DNA of 64,000 nt from Candidatus Faecousia faecavium (GTDB taxonomy: Bacteria > Bacillota > Clostridia > Oscillospirales > Oscillospiraceae), in contig DVGO01000056.1 in the NCBI GenBank assembly GCA_018712645.1, forward strand, positions 62,001 to 126,000, written 5' to 3'. Shown here one piece after another: positions 20,413-27,526 of the stretch (its first letter is position 1; every line of letters starts with the position of its first letter). The translations under genes and the position numbers were made by a program. The notes under the pieces were generated by a model, which was given only the letters and a program-made list of their open reading frames with translations, was not told the origin of the DNA and ran no database searches.

Positions 20413-21126
20413 TTATGTCCCTCCAAATCGCCGGTTGCGCCGGTGATATTCTGCAATGGCCTCGTCCAGATGCTCTGGGGTAAAATCTGGCCACAGTACA
20501 TTCATAAATACATATTCCGAGTAAGCAGACTGCCACAGCAGGAAATTGCTGATGCGCTTCTCCCCGGAGGGCCGGATGACCAGTTCCGGGTCCGGAACGC
20601 CGGCAGAATACAAGAAATTCTCAAACAGCCCTTCGGTTAGTTCTTCGGGACTGCGTTTTCCCTGGGCCACCTCTTCGGCAAAGGCCCGGGCGGCATGGAC
20701 AATCTCATCCCGTCCGCCATAGTTCAGGCAAAAATTCACCTGCACATCATAGTCTTGACTGCGGCTTTGGGCGTCCAGGCAGAGTTTCTGCAGCTGGGGG
20801 CTCAGCCGGGTCAAATCTCCAAAAAAGCGAAAGCACACACGGTTTTTCTCCATATCCCGCAATGCTTCCTCCAGATACCGGCGCAACAGTCGCATAATGC
20901 CGGCAATCTCGTCCTGGGAACGCTTCCAGTTCTCTGTGGAAAATGCGTAAACCGTCAGATATTTTACCCCAAGGGTGCGGCAATAGTTGGCAATCCGCCG
21001 GAAGCTCTCGGCACCAGCGGCGTGTCCGGCAGTACGGGGCAGGCCCCGCTGCTTGGCCCAACGGCCGTTTCCATCCATGATAATGGCAATATGTTGCGGC
21101 GGAACCAGAGACTCTGAATTCGCCAT
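20413..21126 (-). CDS. uppS: Undecaprenyl (polyprenyl) diphosphate synthase
   Basis: Cis-prenyltransferase that makes the undecaprenyl diphosphate carrier for peptidoglycan and surface glycans. The catalytic loop IAIIMDGNGRWAKQRG is near residues 13-28 with the essential Asp; VYAFSTENWKR and the C-terminal IRPSGEKRISNFLLWQ complete the family set. The protein is 237 residues. In this genome it is separated from frr by 248 bp holding a hairpin and a MITE-like element, while it sits only 6 bp before cdsA. Confidence 0.95.
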   Translation of the reverse strand: MANSESLVPPQHIAIIMDGNGRWAKQRGLPRTAGHAAGAESFRRIANYCRTLGVKYLTVYAFSTENWKRSQDEIAGIMRLLRRYLEEALRDMEKNRVCFRFFGDLTRLSPQLQKLCLDAQSRSQDYDVQVNFCLNYGGRDEIVHAARAFAEEVAQGKRSPEELTEGLFENFLYSAGVPDPELVIRPSGEKRISNFLLWQSAYSEYVFMNVLWPDFTPEHLDEAIAEYHRRNRRFGGT

Positions 21127-21161
21127 TGGCTCACCTCTTTCTAAAATATGGGCCCTGAATC

Positions 21162-21191
21162 ATAGGGGTCGATGCTGCCATCGACCCCTAT
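21162..21191. other. Perfect 13-bp hairpin upstream of uppS
   Basis: ATAGGGGTCGATG (21162-21174) and CATCGACCCCTAT (21179-21191) flank a 4-nt loop. There is no T-run on either strand. On the minus strand it lies in the uppS leader, about 35 nt before the start codon, so it could be an RNA control or processing structure, or an operator. Confidence 0.6.
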
Positions 21192-21210
21192 CTATGGGCA
21201 AACATGTGAT

Positions 21211-21377
21211 TAGGGAAGCTCTGAGTCAATCGGCAAGAGCTGACGGCAGAAGATTTTGGCTCAGCCGAAAGTTCTGGAAGTGGAGGAATACTGTATGTAT
21301 TTCCCATTTCCAAAACTTCACGGATGGGGCAAAATATTCGCCGCTCAGCCGAAGACGAATGATTCAGAGGTTCCTTA
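21211..21377. mobile_element. MITE-like palindromic element between frr and uppS
   Basis: The left end TAGGGAAGCTCTGAGTCA and the reverse complement of the right end (TAAGGAACCTCTGAATCA) match at 14 of 18 positions. The similarity continues inward, so almost the whole 167 bp folds into one long imperfect hairpin whose apex is GGAATAC-TGTAT-GTATTTCC (21284 region). Both ends finish in TA, consistent with the TA target duplication of IS630/mariner-type elements. It contains no gene. The right-hand TA supplies the last bases of the frr stop codon. Confidence 0.65.
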
Positions 21378-21929
21378 GATGGACATCAGTTCCTTTTCCT
21401 TGTCGGCCAGGGCTGCGTCCACCCGCTTGATGTTCTTATCCAGCAGATCCTGCAGATCCTTCTCCGCCTTCTTCTGGTCATCTTCGGTGATTTCAGAGTT
21501 CTTCTTCAGCTTCTTGACATAATCCATGCCATCCCGGCGGATGTTGCGCATGGCAACCTTGGATTCTTCGGCATACTTTCTGACCTGCTTTGCCAGTTCC
21601 TTACGGCGCTCCTCCGTCAGCTGGGGGAACACCAGACGGATGACCCGGCCGTCGTTCTGGGGGTTAATGCCCAGGTCGGAGGACTGGATGGCCTTCTGAA
21701 TGTCCTTCAGGATCTTGGTATCCCAGGGCTGCACCACCAGGGTACGGGCATCGGGAGTGGAAATGGTGGCCACTCCGTTCAGGGGTGTCTCACTGCCATA
21801 GTATTCCACCGTGATGCGATCAAGAACCTTGGCATTGGCCCGGCCTGCCCGAACAGCGCCGAATTCCTCATTCAGGTGCTCCAGAGCCTTGTCCATTCTT
21901 CTTGCATATTCCTTGAAATCTACGCTCAT
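21375..21929 (-). CDS. frr: Ribosome recycling factor
   Basis: Splits post-termination ribosomes together with EF-G. A 184-residue protein with the family's long three-helix bundle and small beta domain: N-terminal ALEHLNEEFGAVRAGRANAK, then VEYYGSETPLNGVATIS, and C-terminal VRKYAEESKVAMRNIRRD. The RBS AAGGAGG precedes the ATG, and the gene starts 3 bp after the pyrH stop. Its TAA stop coincides with the end of the MITE-like element, which may have replaced the original downstream sequence without altering the protein. Confidence 0.96.
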   Translation of the reverse strand: MSVDFKEYARRMDKALEHLNEEFGAVRAGRANAKVLDRITVEYYGSETPLNGVATISTPDARTLVVQPWDTKILKDIQKAIQSSDLGINPQNDGRVIRLVFPQLTEERRKELAKQVRKYAEESKVAMRNIRRDGMDYVKKLKKNSEITEDDQKKAEKDLQDLLDKNIKRVDAALADKEKELMSI

Positions 21930-21932
21930 TTG

Positions 21933-22658
21933 TTATTCCTCCTTAACGGTAACGGTTGTTCCGATTGCCTCTCCGCAGGCAACGCGGATGATATTTTCCG
22001 GGGGATTCAGGGCAAAGCAGACCATAGGCATATCGTTATCCATAGCCAGTGTCATAGCGGTGGAGTCGGTAGCCTTCAGGTGATCCGCCAGAACCTTGTC
22101 ATAGGTCAGTTGGGTATAGCGCTGGGCGTTGGGGTCGGTATTGGGGTCAGCCGAATAAATGGCATCCACGTTTTTGGCCATGAGGATGGCGTCGGCTTCA
22201 ATCTCCACACCCCGGAGCACCGCACCGGTATCGGTGGAGAAGTAGGGGTTGCCGGTTCCGGCAGCGAAGATCACAACCTTGCCTTCGTTCAGGTAGCGAT
22301 CCGCAGTATCCCGGGTAAAGTACTCGGCAAACTTATGCATCTCTACCGCAGTAAGTACTCTGGCATCCACACCGTGCTTTTCCAGTGCGTCCGCCATGGC
22401 GATGGAATTCATAACGGTAGCCAGCATGCCCATGGCATCGCCGTGGGAACGCTGCATCTTGTCGGCACCGTCCTTCACGCCCCGCCAGAAGTTACCGCCG
22501 CCAATGACCAGGCCAATCTGAACGCCCATGTCCCGGCAGGTACGAATGGCTTCGCATACAGAATGGATCACGGTAAAGTCCAAACCTCTGTGCTGTTCGC
22601 CAGCCAAAGCTTCGCCGCTGATTTTCAGCAGGATGCGCTTATATTTAAGCTGAGGCAA
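21933..22658 (-). CDS. pyrH: UMP kinase
   Basis: Phosphorylates UMP to UDP at the entry of pyrimidine nucleotide and CTP synthesis. This amino-acid-kinase-fold protein has RILLKISGEAL at the N-terminus, GLVIGGGNFWRG and the C-terminal DNDMPMVCFAL. Length is 241 residues. The start appears to be TTG 22658, with AAGGAG 9 nt upstream; no ATG in frame fits better. It is the first gene of the minus-strand operon running to polC, with a promoter at 22689-22717. Confidence 0.95.
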   Translation of the reverse strand: MPQLKYKRILLKISGEALAGEQHRGLDFTVIHSVCEAIRTCRDMGVQIGLVIGGGNFWRGVKDGADKMQRSHGDAMGMLATVMNSIAMADALEKHGVDARVLTAVEMHKFAEYFTRDTADRYLNEGKVVIFAAGTGNPYFSTDTGAVLRGVEIEADAILMAKNVDAIYSADPNTDPNAQRYTQLTYDKVLADHLKATDSTAMTLAMDNDMPMVCFALNPPENIIRVACGEAIGTTVTVKEE

Positions 22659-22688
22659 ATCATATCACTCCTTTTCATATCCTTTCCT

Positions 22689-22717
22689 ATTTTAATATAA
22701 GATAGCCCAATTGACAA
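22689..22717 (-). promoter_or_regulatory. Sigma-A-type promoter for the pyrH-polC operon
   Basis: Minus strand: -35 TTGTCA, 17-nt spacer, -10 TAAAAT, about 30 bp before the TTG start of pyrH. Confidence 0.65.
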
Positions 22718-22832
22718 CCATTAAATTGCAGATTTCTCAAAATGTTTTCGTATTTTTCATAACCGGAAACACAATGTACAATTTTCACACAGTCTTTGCC
22801 CCGGAAAAGATGGATTCTGGCAGGAATTGCGG

Positions 22833-22861
22833 TTGCAAATCCCGCCGCTATGGGGTATAAT
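22833..22861 (+). promoter_or_regulatory. Sigma-A promoter for glnS
   Basis: -35 TTGCAA, 17-nt spacer, -10 TATAAT; leader of about 80 nt. The leader has a small GGGCCAAATCTGCCC-type stem but no T-box features that I could see. Confidence 0.75.
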
Positions 22862-22946
22862 GGCATATTATTGGTAAAAAGCAAAGGGCCAAATCTGCCC
22901 TCTGCCAATAAACCACGATTCGTATCGGAAGAGAGGATGTTCCAAT

Positions 22947-24626
22947 ATGGCTGAGATTACGGAAAGCAAGAATTTCATCCACGCCTTTATTGATGAGGAT
23001 ATCGCGCCAGGCGGCCGCTATGAAGGTATGACCGTACACACCCGGTTCCCTCCGGAACCCAACGGTTATCTGCACATCGGTCACTGCAAGGCTCTGATTA
23101 TTGACTTCGGCACCGCAGAAAAGTACGGCGGTATGTGCAACCTTCGTATGGACGACACCAACCCCACCAAAGAAGACGTGGAGTTTGTGCAGGCCATCCA
23201 GGAAGACATCCACTGGCTGGGCTTCGACTGGGGCGACCGGTTCTTCTACGGCTCTGACTACTTTGAAAAGACCTATGAGCTGGCTGAGGAGCTGATCAAG
23301 AAGGGGCTGGCCTACGTCTGCGAGCTGACCCCCGAGCAGTTCAAGGAATACCGGGGCGACACCGACACTCCTGCAAAGTCTCCCTGGCGTGACCGTCCCA
23401 TTGAGGAAAGCCTGGACCTGTTCCGCCGGATGCGGGCCGGTGAGTTCGAGGACAACAAGTACACCCTCCGGGCCAAGATTGATCTGGCTTCCGGCAACTT
23501 CAACATGCGCGACCCGGTCATCTACCGGATTCGCCATATGCACCACCACCGTCAGGGGGACAAGTGGTGCATTTATCCCATGTACGACTTTGCTCACCCC
23601 ATCCAGGACGCCCTGGAAGGCATTACCCACTCCCTGTGCTCTCTGGAATTTGAGAACCACCGTCCCCTGTACAACTGGGTAGTAGAGCACACCAATGTTC
23701 CCCACCATCCCCGGCAGATTGAGTTCGCCCGTCTGGGCATCGACCACACGGTGCTTTCCAAGCGCAAGCTCAGAGCCCTGGTGGAGAACGGCTATGTTTC
23801 CGGCTGGGACGATCCTCGGATGCCCACATTGTGCGGCCTGCGCCGCCGGGGTTACACCCCCGCCTCCATCCGCAACTTCTGCGACCGGGTTGGCGTGGCA
23901 AAGAGCCCCAACACCATCGAGTTCGGTTTCCTGGAGCACTGCCTGCGGGAAGACCTGAACGAAACTGCCCAGCGGGTTATGGCAGTACTGGACCCTGTCA
24001 AGCTGACCATCACCAACTATCCCGAAGGCAAGAGCGAGACCTTTGAGGTGGAGAACAACCCCAACGATCCCAATGCCGGCACCCGGCAGGTGACCTTCTC
24101 CCGGGATCTGTGGATTGAGGCCGACGACTTCCTGGCCGAGCCGGTGCCCAAGTACAAGCGGCTGTTCCCCAACGGACCGGAGTGCCGCCTGAAGGGCGCT
24201 TATCTGATTACCTGCACCGGATGCGTCACCGACGAAAACGGCAAGGTAGTGGAAGTGCTGGCCACCTATGACCCCGACAGCCAGGGCGGCAACCCCGCCG
24301 ACGGCCGGAAGGTCAAGGGCGCTACCATTCACTGGGTAGACGCCAACAACTGCGCCGACGCAGAGGTACGGCAGTACAGTAACCTCTTTGACGATCCGGA
24401 CCCGGATGCCGCCGGCAAGGATTTCCTGGCCTGCCTGAACCCCCACTCTCTGGAGGTTCTCACCAACTGCAAGGTGGAAGCCAGCCTGAAAGACGCCAAG
24501 GCTCCTGCTTCCTATCAGTTCATGCGTCTGGGCTACTTCTGCCCCGACAGCAAGGATTCTTCTGCGGAGCATCTGGTATTCAACCGCTCCGTCAGCCTGA
24601 AGGACAGCTTCAAGCCCGGCAAGTAA
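22947..24626 (+). CDS. glnS: Glutaminyl-tRNA synthetase
   Basis: Class I synthetase that directly charges tRNA-Gln. The HIGH motif is at residues 43-46 (PPEPNGYLHIGHCKA), the KMSKS equivalent reads VLSKRKL near residue 270, and the C-terminal half is the paired beta-barrel anticodon-binding domain (LWIEADDF, GCVTDENGKVVEV). The 559-residue length is normal. Most Firmicutes make Gln-tRNA-Gln by GatCAB transamidation, but several clostridial families carry GlnRS, so this fits the suspected lineage. Monocistronic, with own promoter and terminator. Confidence 0.95.
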   Translation: MAEITESKNFIHAFIDEDIAPGGRYEGMTVHTRFPPEPNGYLHIGHCKALIIDFGTAEKYGGMCNLRMDDTNPTKEDVEFVQAIQEDIHWLGFDWGDRFFYGSDYFEKTYELAEELIKKGLAYVCELTPEQFKEYRGDTDTPAKSPWRDRPIEESLDLFRRMRAGEFEDNKYTLRAKIDLASGNFNMRDPVIYRIRHMHHHRQGDKWCIYPMYDFAHPIQDALEGITHSLCSLEFENHRPLYNWVVEHTNVPHHPRQIEFARLGIDHTVLSKRKLRALVENGYVSGWDDPRMPTLCGLRRRGYTPASIRNFCDRVGVAKSPNTIEFGFLEHCLREDLNETAQRVMAVLDPVKLTITNYPEGKSETFEVENNPNDPNAGTRQVTFSRDLWIEADDFLAEPVPKYKRLFPNGPECRLKGAYLITCTGCVTDENGKVVEVLATYDPDSQGGNPADGRKVKGATIHWVDANNCADAEVRQYSNLFDDPDPDAAGKDFLACLNPHSLEVLTNCKVEASLKDAKAPASYQFMRLGYFCPDSKDSSAEHLVFNRSVSLKDSFKPGK

Positions 24627-24632
24627 ACACTT

Positions 24633-24669
24633 CGTCCCGCTGCGGTTTCGCAGCGGGACGATTTTTCTT
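24633..24669 (+). terminator. Intrinsic terminator after glnS
   Basis: 12-bp stem CGTCCCGCTGCG/CGCAGCGGGACG, loop GTTT, followed by ATTTTTCTT. Confidence 0.92.
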
Positions 24670-24696
24670 GTATAGATGGGGCAAATGTGCTATAAT
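24668..24696 (+). promoter_or_regulatory. Sigma-A promoter for the DUF975 gene
   Basis: -35 TTGTAT, 17-nt spacer, -10 TATAAT. The -35 box shares bases with the T-tract of the glnS terminator. Confidence 0.75.
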
Positions 24697-24725
24697 GTCC
24701 CTAATCTAATTCAGGAGGTATGGCT

Positions 24726-25484
24726 ATGGATACGAAAGAAATCCGCAGGCAGGCACGAGCGCATCTGCAAGGCAACTGGGGGCTCTCCATCGGCGTGGCT
24801 GTGGTAGCCTGCCTGCTAGGCGGGCTGCTTACCGGTATGTCCTTTATCCCGGAAATCAGCTATTGGAAACAATTGAATTTCTTCCATGACAGAGATCTTT
24901 CTCAGTATGTTTCCGGAAGCTGGGAAATTGTGCAAGGCGTTCGGATTGAATTCAAAAACGGCATTTTCGGTCTTGCTTCTTTCCTCTTAGGCGGCGTGTT
25001 ACAGCTGGGCTATGCCCGGTTCCTGCTGCGCCAGCATGACGGAAAGCCCACGGAATTCAACGACCTGTTTTCCCAGTTTGACCGGTTCGGCACCGGCTTT
25101 GCCCAGCACTTTCTGCGAAGCCTTTACACCCTGCTGTGGTCCTTGCTGCTGATCGTTCCCGGAATTATCGCCGCTCTGAGCTATGCCATGACCCCCTTCA
25201 TTCTGGAGGAGCACCCGGAACTCACCACGGTGCTGTCAACGGTCTTTCCGCAAATGCCAACCTTCATTCTGGAGGAGCACCCGGAACTCACCGCCAACGA
25301 AGCCATCCGCCGCTCCAAAGAATTGATGCGCGGGCACAAAACGGATTTGTTTATTCTGGAACTGACCTTCATCGGCTGGTCTTTGCTTTGCATTCTGACC
25401 CTGAATCTGGGTCACATCGCCCTGAATCCCTATAAAAATGCGGCCTACGCCGTTTTTTACCGGGAGATCACCAAAGGGCCGTAA
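24726..25484 (+). CDS. DUF975-family membrane protein with internal duplication
   Basis: Integral membrane protein of the DUF975 family: N-terminal EIRRQARAHLQGNWGLSIGVAVV, a central hydrophobic region and the C-terminal signature RRSKELMRGHKTDLFILELTFIGW. Function is unknown. I start at ATG 24726 because AGGAGG is 7 nt upstream; ATG 24720 is too close to it. The segment FILEEHPELT occurs twice, 22 residues apart, caused by a 32-bp direct repeat. Family members normally carry one copy there, so the protein has a 22-residue insertion in a loop. Confidence 0.85.
   Translation: MDTKEIRRQARAHLQGNWGLSIGVAVVACLLGGLLTGMSFIPEISYWKQLNFFHDRDLSQYVSGSWEIVQGVRIEFKNGIFGLASFLLGGVLQLGYARFLLRQHDGKPTEFNDLFSQFDRFGTGFAQHFLRSLYTLLWSLLLIVPGIIAALSYAMTPFILEEHPELTTVLSTVFPQMPTFILEEHPELTANEAIRRSKELMRGHKTDLFILELTFIGWSLLCILTLNLGHIALNPYKNAAYAVFYREITKGP
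25195..25292 (+). repeat. 32-bp direct repeat inside the DUF975 gene
   Basis: The 32 bases at 25195-25226 recur exactly at 25261-25292, offset by 66 bp, which keeps the reading frame. The 34 bp between the copies does not match the sequence after the second copy, so this is not a simple recent tandem duplication. Confidence 0.9.
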
Positions 25485-25495
25485 GAATAATCTTT

Positions 25496-25527
25496 CCCGG
25501 CAGCGAAAACCGCTGCCGGGATTTTTG
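25496..25527 (+). terminator. Intrinsic terminator after the DUF975 gene
   Basis: Stem CCCGGCAGCG/CGCTGCCGGG, loop AAAAC, then ATTTTTG. It lies tail-to-tail with the DUF4179 gene and may serve both strands. Confidence 0.9.
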
Positions 25528-25598
25528 TTACTGGGGAAGGAAAACTTTTACAGGCTCTCCCAATTCCGGGTCACCAATCAGGATATAATCCACCTGAG

Positions 25599-26750
25599 TC
25601 AAGTCAAGGGGTGTGTAAAGGAACCGCTGCCCTGTGTAAATCGTTCATTTTCTATGGTGATCTTAGAACACAAAGGGCTGCCCCCATCTTTCATAATAAT
25701 TTGAAAATCCAAGTCAAAGGAGAAAGGCTCGTCCTCGCTGCAGGTATATCTGTAGTTCCATTTGGCCCCCAAAGGCCCGATCTTCATTTCCTTCACTGTG
25801 ATGGTAAAATCATAGCTGTCAAAATGCGTTGGCAGGCCGTTTTCCGGGTCTTTTTGCCTCGTCAGTTTCTTCCGGCACCAGTCCGAACATTCCCCCTCAT
25901 GAGTCCAGGTGTGCTCTTTGTGCCCGCCGTAGGTAATGCCCTCCACATCCAAAGCAATTTCCTTGGCAGAATTGACCACACGGATGTCAAAAGAAAATTC
26001 CCCAGGAGCCAAACAGGTACATTCCAAACCGTTTTCCGTAGGCATCCATCCATAAATTCCACTGATGGTAACCTTCTTGGGGGTGTCATCATTCAGCTTT
26101 GCATCGTTTCCCGGCACCAGGCGTGCCGTAACATGAAACTCCTTCCTGTTGTCTTTGGGGTTTTCATCCGGAAGCGCCTCCACTTTATATGCACAACCGC
26201 CATTTTCGGACAGTTCCAAAAATGGTTCCACATCCCCCGTATCCTGGAAGGTATAGTTTATCCCATCCGGCAGGACGGTGCCCTTCGGTGCCTCCACCTG
26301 GAAGTACAGGTGCATGACATTGGCATCTGCATAGGCAGCGGTCAGGGTCACCGTGGTGCCTTCGCTGGTGACGCTGGTCTGCTCAAACACTTTTCCCAAA
26401 TCGTTGACCACCTGAATCTGCTCCGGAGTTATGGTTTCCGGAACTGTTACATCCAACCCCATGCTCTGAATTATGGCCTTATCCTGTTCCAGCTGGTGAT
26501 TCAGTACGCTGCGGAACCAGTCTCCCGCCTCCAGGAATGGTTCCGCCCCGAAGGCGGTTGCACTCAGCAAAGATAAGATAGCGGCGGTAATGAAAATTCG
26601 GTACAGAATTCTAGGTTTCTTTTTCTCTTTCGGTGAAATTCTCTCCATCGTCAGCTTCCGAATCCGTTCAGAGGACAAGGGTGCAGATTCTTCCAACTGC
26701 ACGGTATCGTCGCAAATACTGTCCAGCAAATCAGAAATATGTCGTTTCAT
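25599..26750 (-). CDS. DUF4179-type anti-sigma factor, C-terminus probably frameshifted
   Basis: Likely membrane-bound anti-sigma factor for the adjacent ECF sigma. A short cytoplasmic N-terminus (HISDLLDSICDD) is followed by one membrane segment at residues about 48-65 (ILYRIFITAAILSLLSATAF), then a large extracytoplasmic DUF4179-like beta domain. The ATG overlaps the sigma stop (ATGA), indicating coupling. The frame stops at 25599, but one extra C in the CCCC run (25608-25611) would let it continue as LDLTQVDYILIGDPE to a stop at 25528-25530, which looks like the native C-terminus. So this copy has lost about 22 residues, or there is a sequencing error. Confidence 0.8.
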   Translation of the reverse strand: MKRHISDLLDSICDDTVQLEESAPLSSERIRKLTMERISPKEKKKPRILYRIFITAAILSLLSATAFGAEPFLEAGDWFRSVLNHQLEQDKAIIQSMGLDVTVPETITPEQIQVVNDLGKVFEQTSVTSEGTTVTLTAAYADANVMHLYFQVEAPKGTVLPDGINYTFQDTGDVEPFLELSENGGCAYKVEALPDENPKDNRKEFHVTARLVPGNDAKLNDDTPKKVTISGIYGWMPTENGLECTCLAPGEFSFDIRVVNSAKEIALDVEGITYGGHKEHTWTHEGECSDWCRKKLTRQKDPENGLPTHFDSYDFTITVKEMKIGPLGAKWNYRYTCSEDEPFSFDLDFQIIMKDGGSPLCSKITIENERFTQGSGSFTHPLT

Positions 26751-27289
26751 GCTACTCCCCACCTCTGCAAAATGGTTTTCAGCCGCATACGGCCCCGTCG
26801 TAATTTGGTTTTGATGGTAGACGGATTCAGGTGCATTCGCTGAGAAATCTCTTCCACAGTCTGGGCATAATAGTCGTGACGCAGGAAGATTTCCCGGTCT
26901 GTCGGTTCCAGCTGCTCCAGGGCTTTCTGTACCAGTTCTCGCTCCTCTGCCTGCTCCGCAGCGGCGGAAGGGGTACATTCGTCCGGAAGTTCCAGCACCT
27001 CTTCTTCCAGCGGCAGCGTCTGACCACAGGCGCGAAGCTTGGTTTTTGCCTTGTTTCGGGCAACTGCTCCAAGCCAGGCCTTGACGCATCCCGCTTGAAT
27101 GTCATCGGCCTGATTCCACGCCGCCACAAACACGTCAGATACCACTTCCTCTGCATCTTCCTTGCTCATGCAGTTTCGCAAGATATTCCAGACGATGGTG
27201 GAGACATAGGGTATGTATCGGGTCATCAGCGCCTCCAACCCCGCCGGGTCGCCGCTGCGCAGCCTGCGCAAGATGATGTCTTCTTTCAT
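26747..27289 (-). CDS. ECF-type RNA polymerase sigma factor
   Basis: Group IV sigma-70 factor of 180 residues. Region 2 spans residues about 10-75 (EALMTRYIPYVSTIVWNIL, DAEEVVSDVFVAAWNQ), and region 4 spans about 115-170 (QLEPTDREIFLRHDYYAQ, EEISQRMHLNPSTIKTKL helix-turn-helix). RBS AGGAG is 8 nt before the ATG. It is followed, with a 4-bp overlap, by the membrane anti-sigma gene, the standard pairing for cell-envelope stress sensing. A short perfect palindrome lies in its leader (27312-27330). Confidence 0.93.
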   Translation of the reverse strand: MKEDIILRRLRSGDPAGLEALMTRYIPYVSTIVWNILRNCMSKEDAEEVVSDVFVAAWNQADDIQAGCVKAWLGAVARNKAKTKLRACGQTLPLEEEVLELPDECTPSAAAEQAEERELVQKALEQLEPTDREIFLRHDYYAQTVEEISQRMHLNPSTIKTKLRRGRMRLKTILQRWGVA

Positions 27290-27311
27290 AGTGCATACTC
27301 CTAAACCGTTT

Positions 27312-27330
27312 GGTGAAAGCTGCTTTCACC
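27312..27330. promoter_or_regulatory. Palindrome in the ECF sigma leader
   Basis: GGTGAAAGC-T-GCTTTCACC, perfect 9-bp arms around one base, 23 bp before the sigma start codon. It could be a repressor operator or, on the minus strand, an RNA hairpin close to the RBS. Upstream, TGAAACC at about 27352 resembles an ECF -35 element, but I could not settle a -10. Confidence 0.45.
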
Positions 27331-27468
27331 TATCTGATCTCCGGTTACGGGAATTTGGTTTCATTTTTTCAAGGATTTTTTGCAAAAAACAAACCAGGGC
27401 TGGGTGCGGTCAGATTGTCCACACGCCCCAGTTCTGCGTCAGGCAAAACCAGGTTTTTTGATATGCTG

Positions 27469-27498
27469 AAGCGCCGCATCCTGATGGATGCGGCGCTT
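27469..27498 (-). terminator. Hairpin after the arylsulfotransferase-like gene
   Basis: 13-bp perfect stem AAGCGCCGCATCC/GGATGCGGCGCTT with a 4-nt loop, 28 bp past the stop. The minus-strand T-content after it is low (CAGCATATC), so it is a weak terminator or 3' stability hairpin. The rest of the 27290-27526 gap holds the sigma leader and nothing else that I can identify. Confidence 0.6.
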
Positions 27499-27526
27499 AT
27501 ACATTACAATTGGAACTGCCGACCGC

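Noticed and set aside
22862..22946. Possible T-box leader before glnS
   Set aside because: The leader is about 80 nt, lacks the T-box sequence and an antiterminator/terminator pair.
26700..27089. Longer start for the DUF4179 protein, extending into the sigma factor gene
   Set aside because: The extension is out of frame with the sigma coding sequence and has no RBS; ATG 26750 with the ATGA overlap is better.
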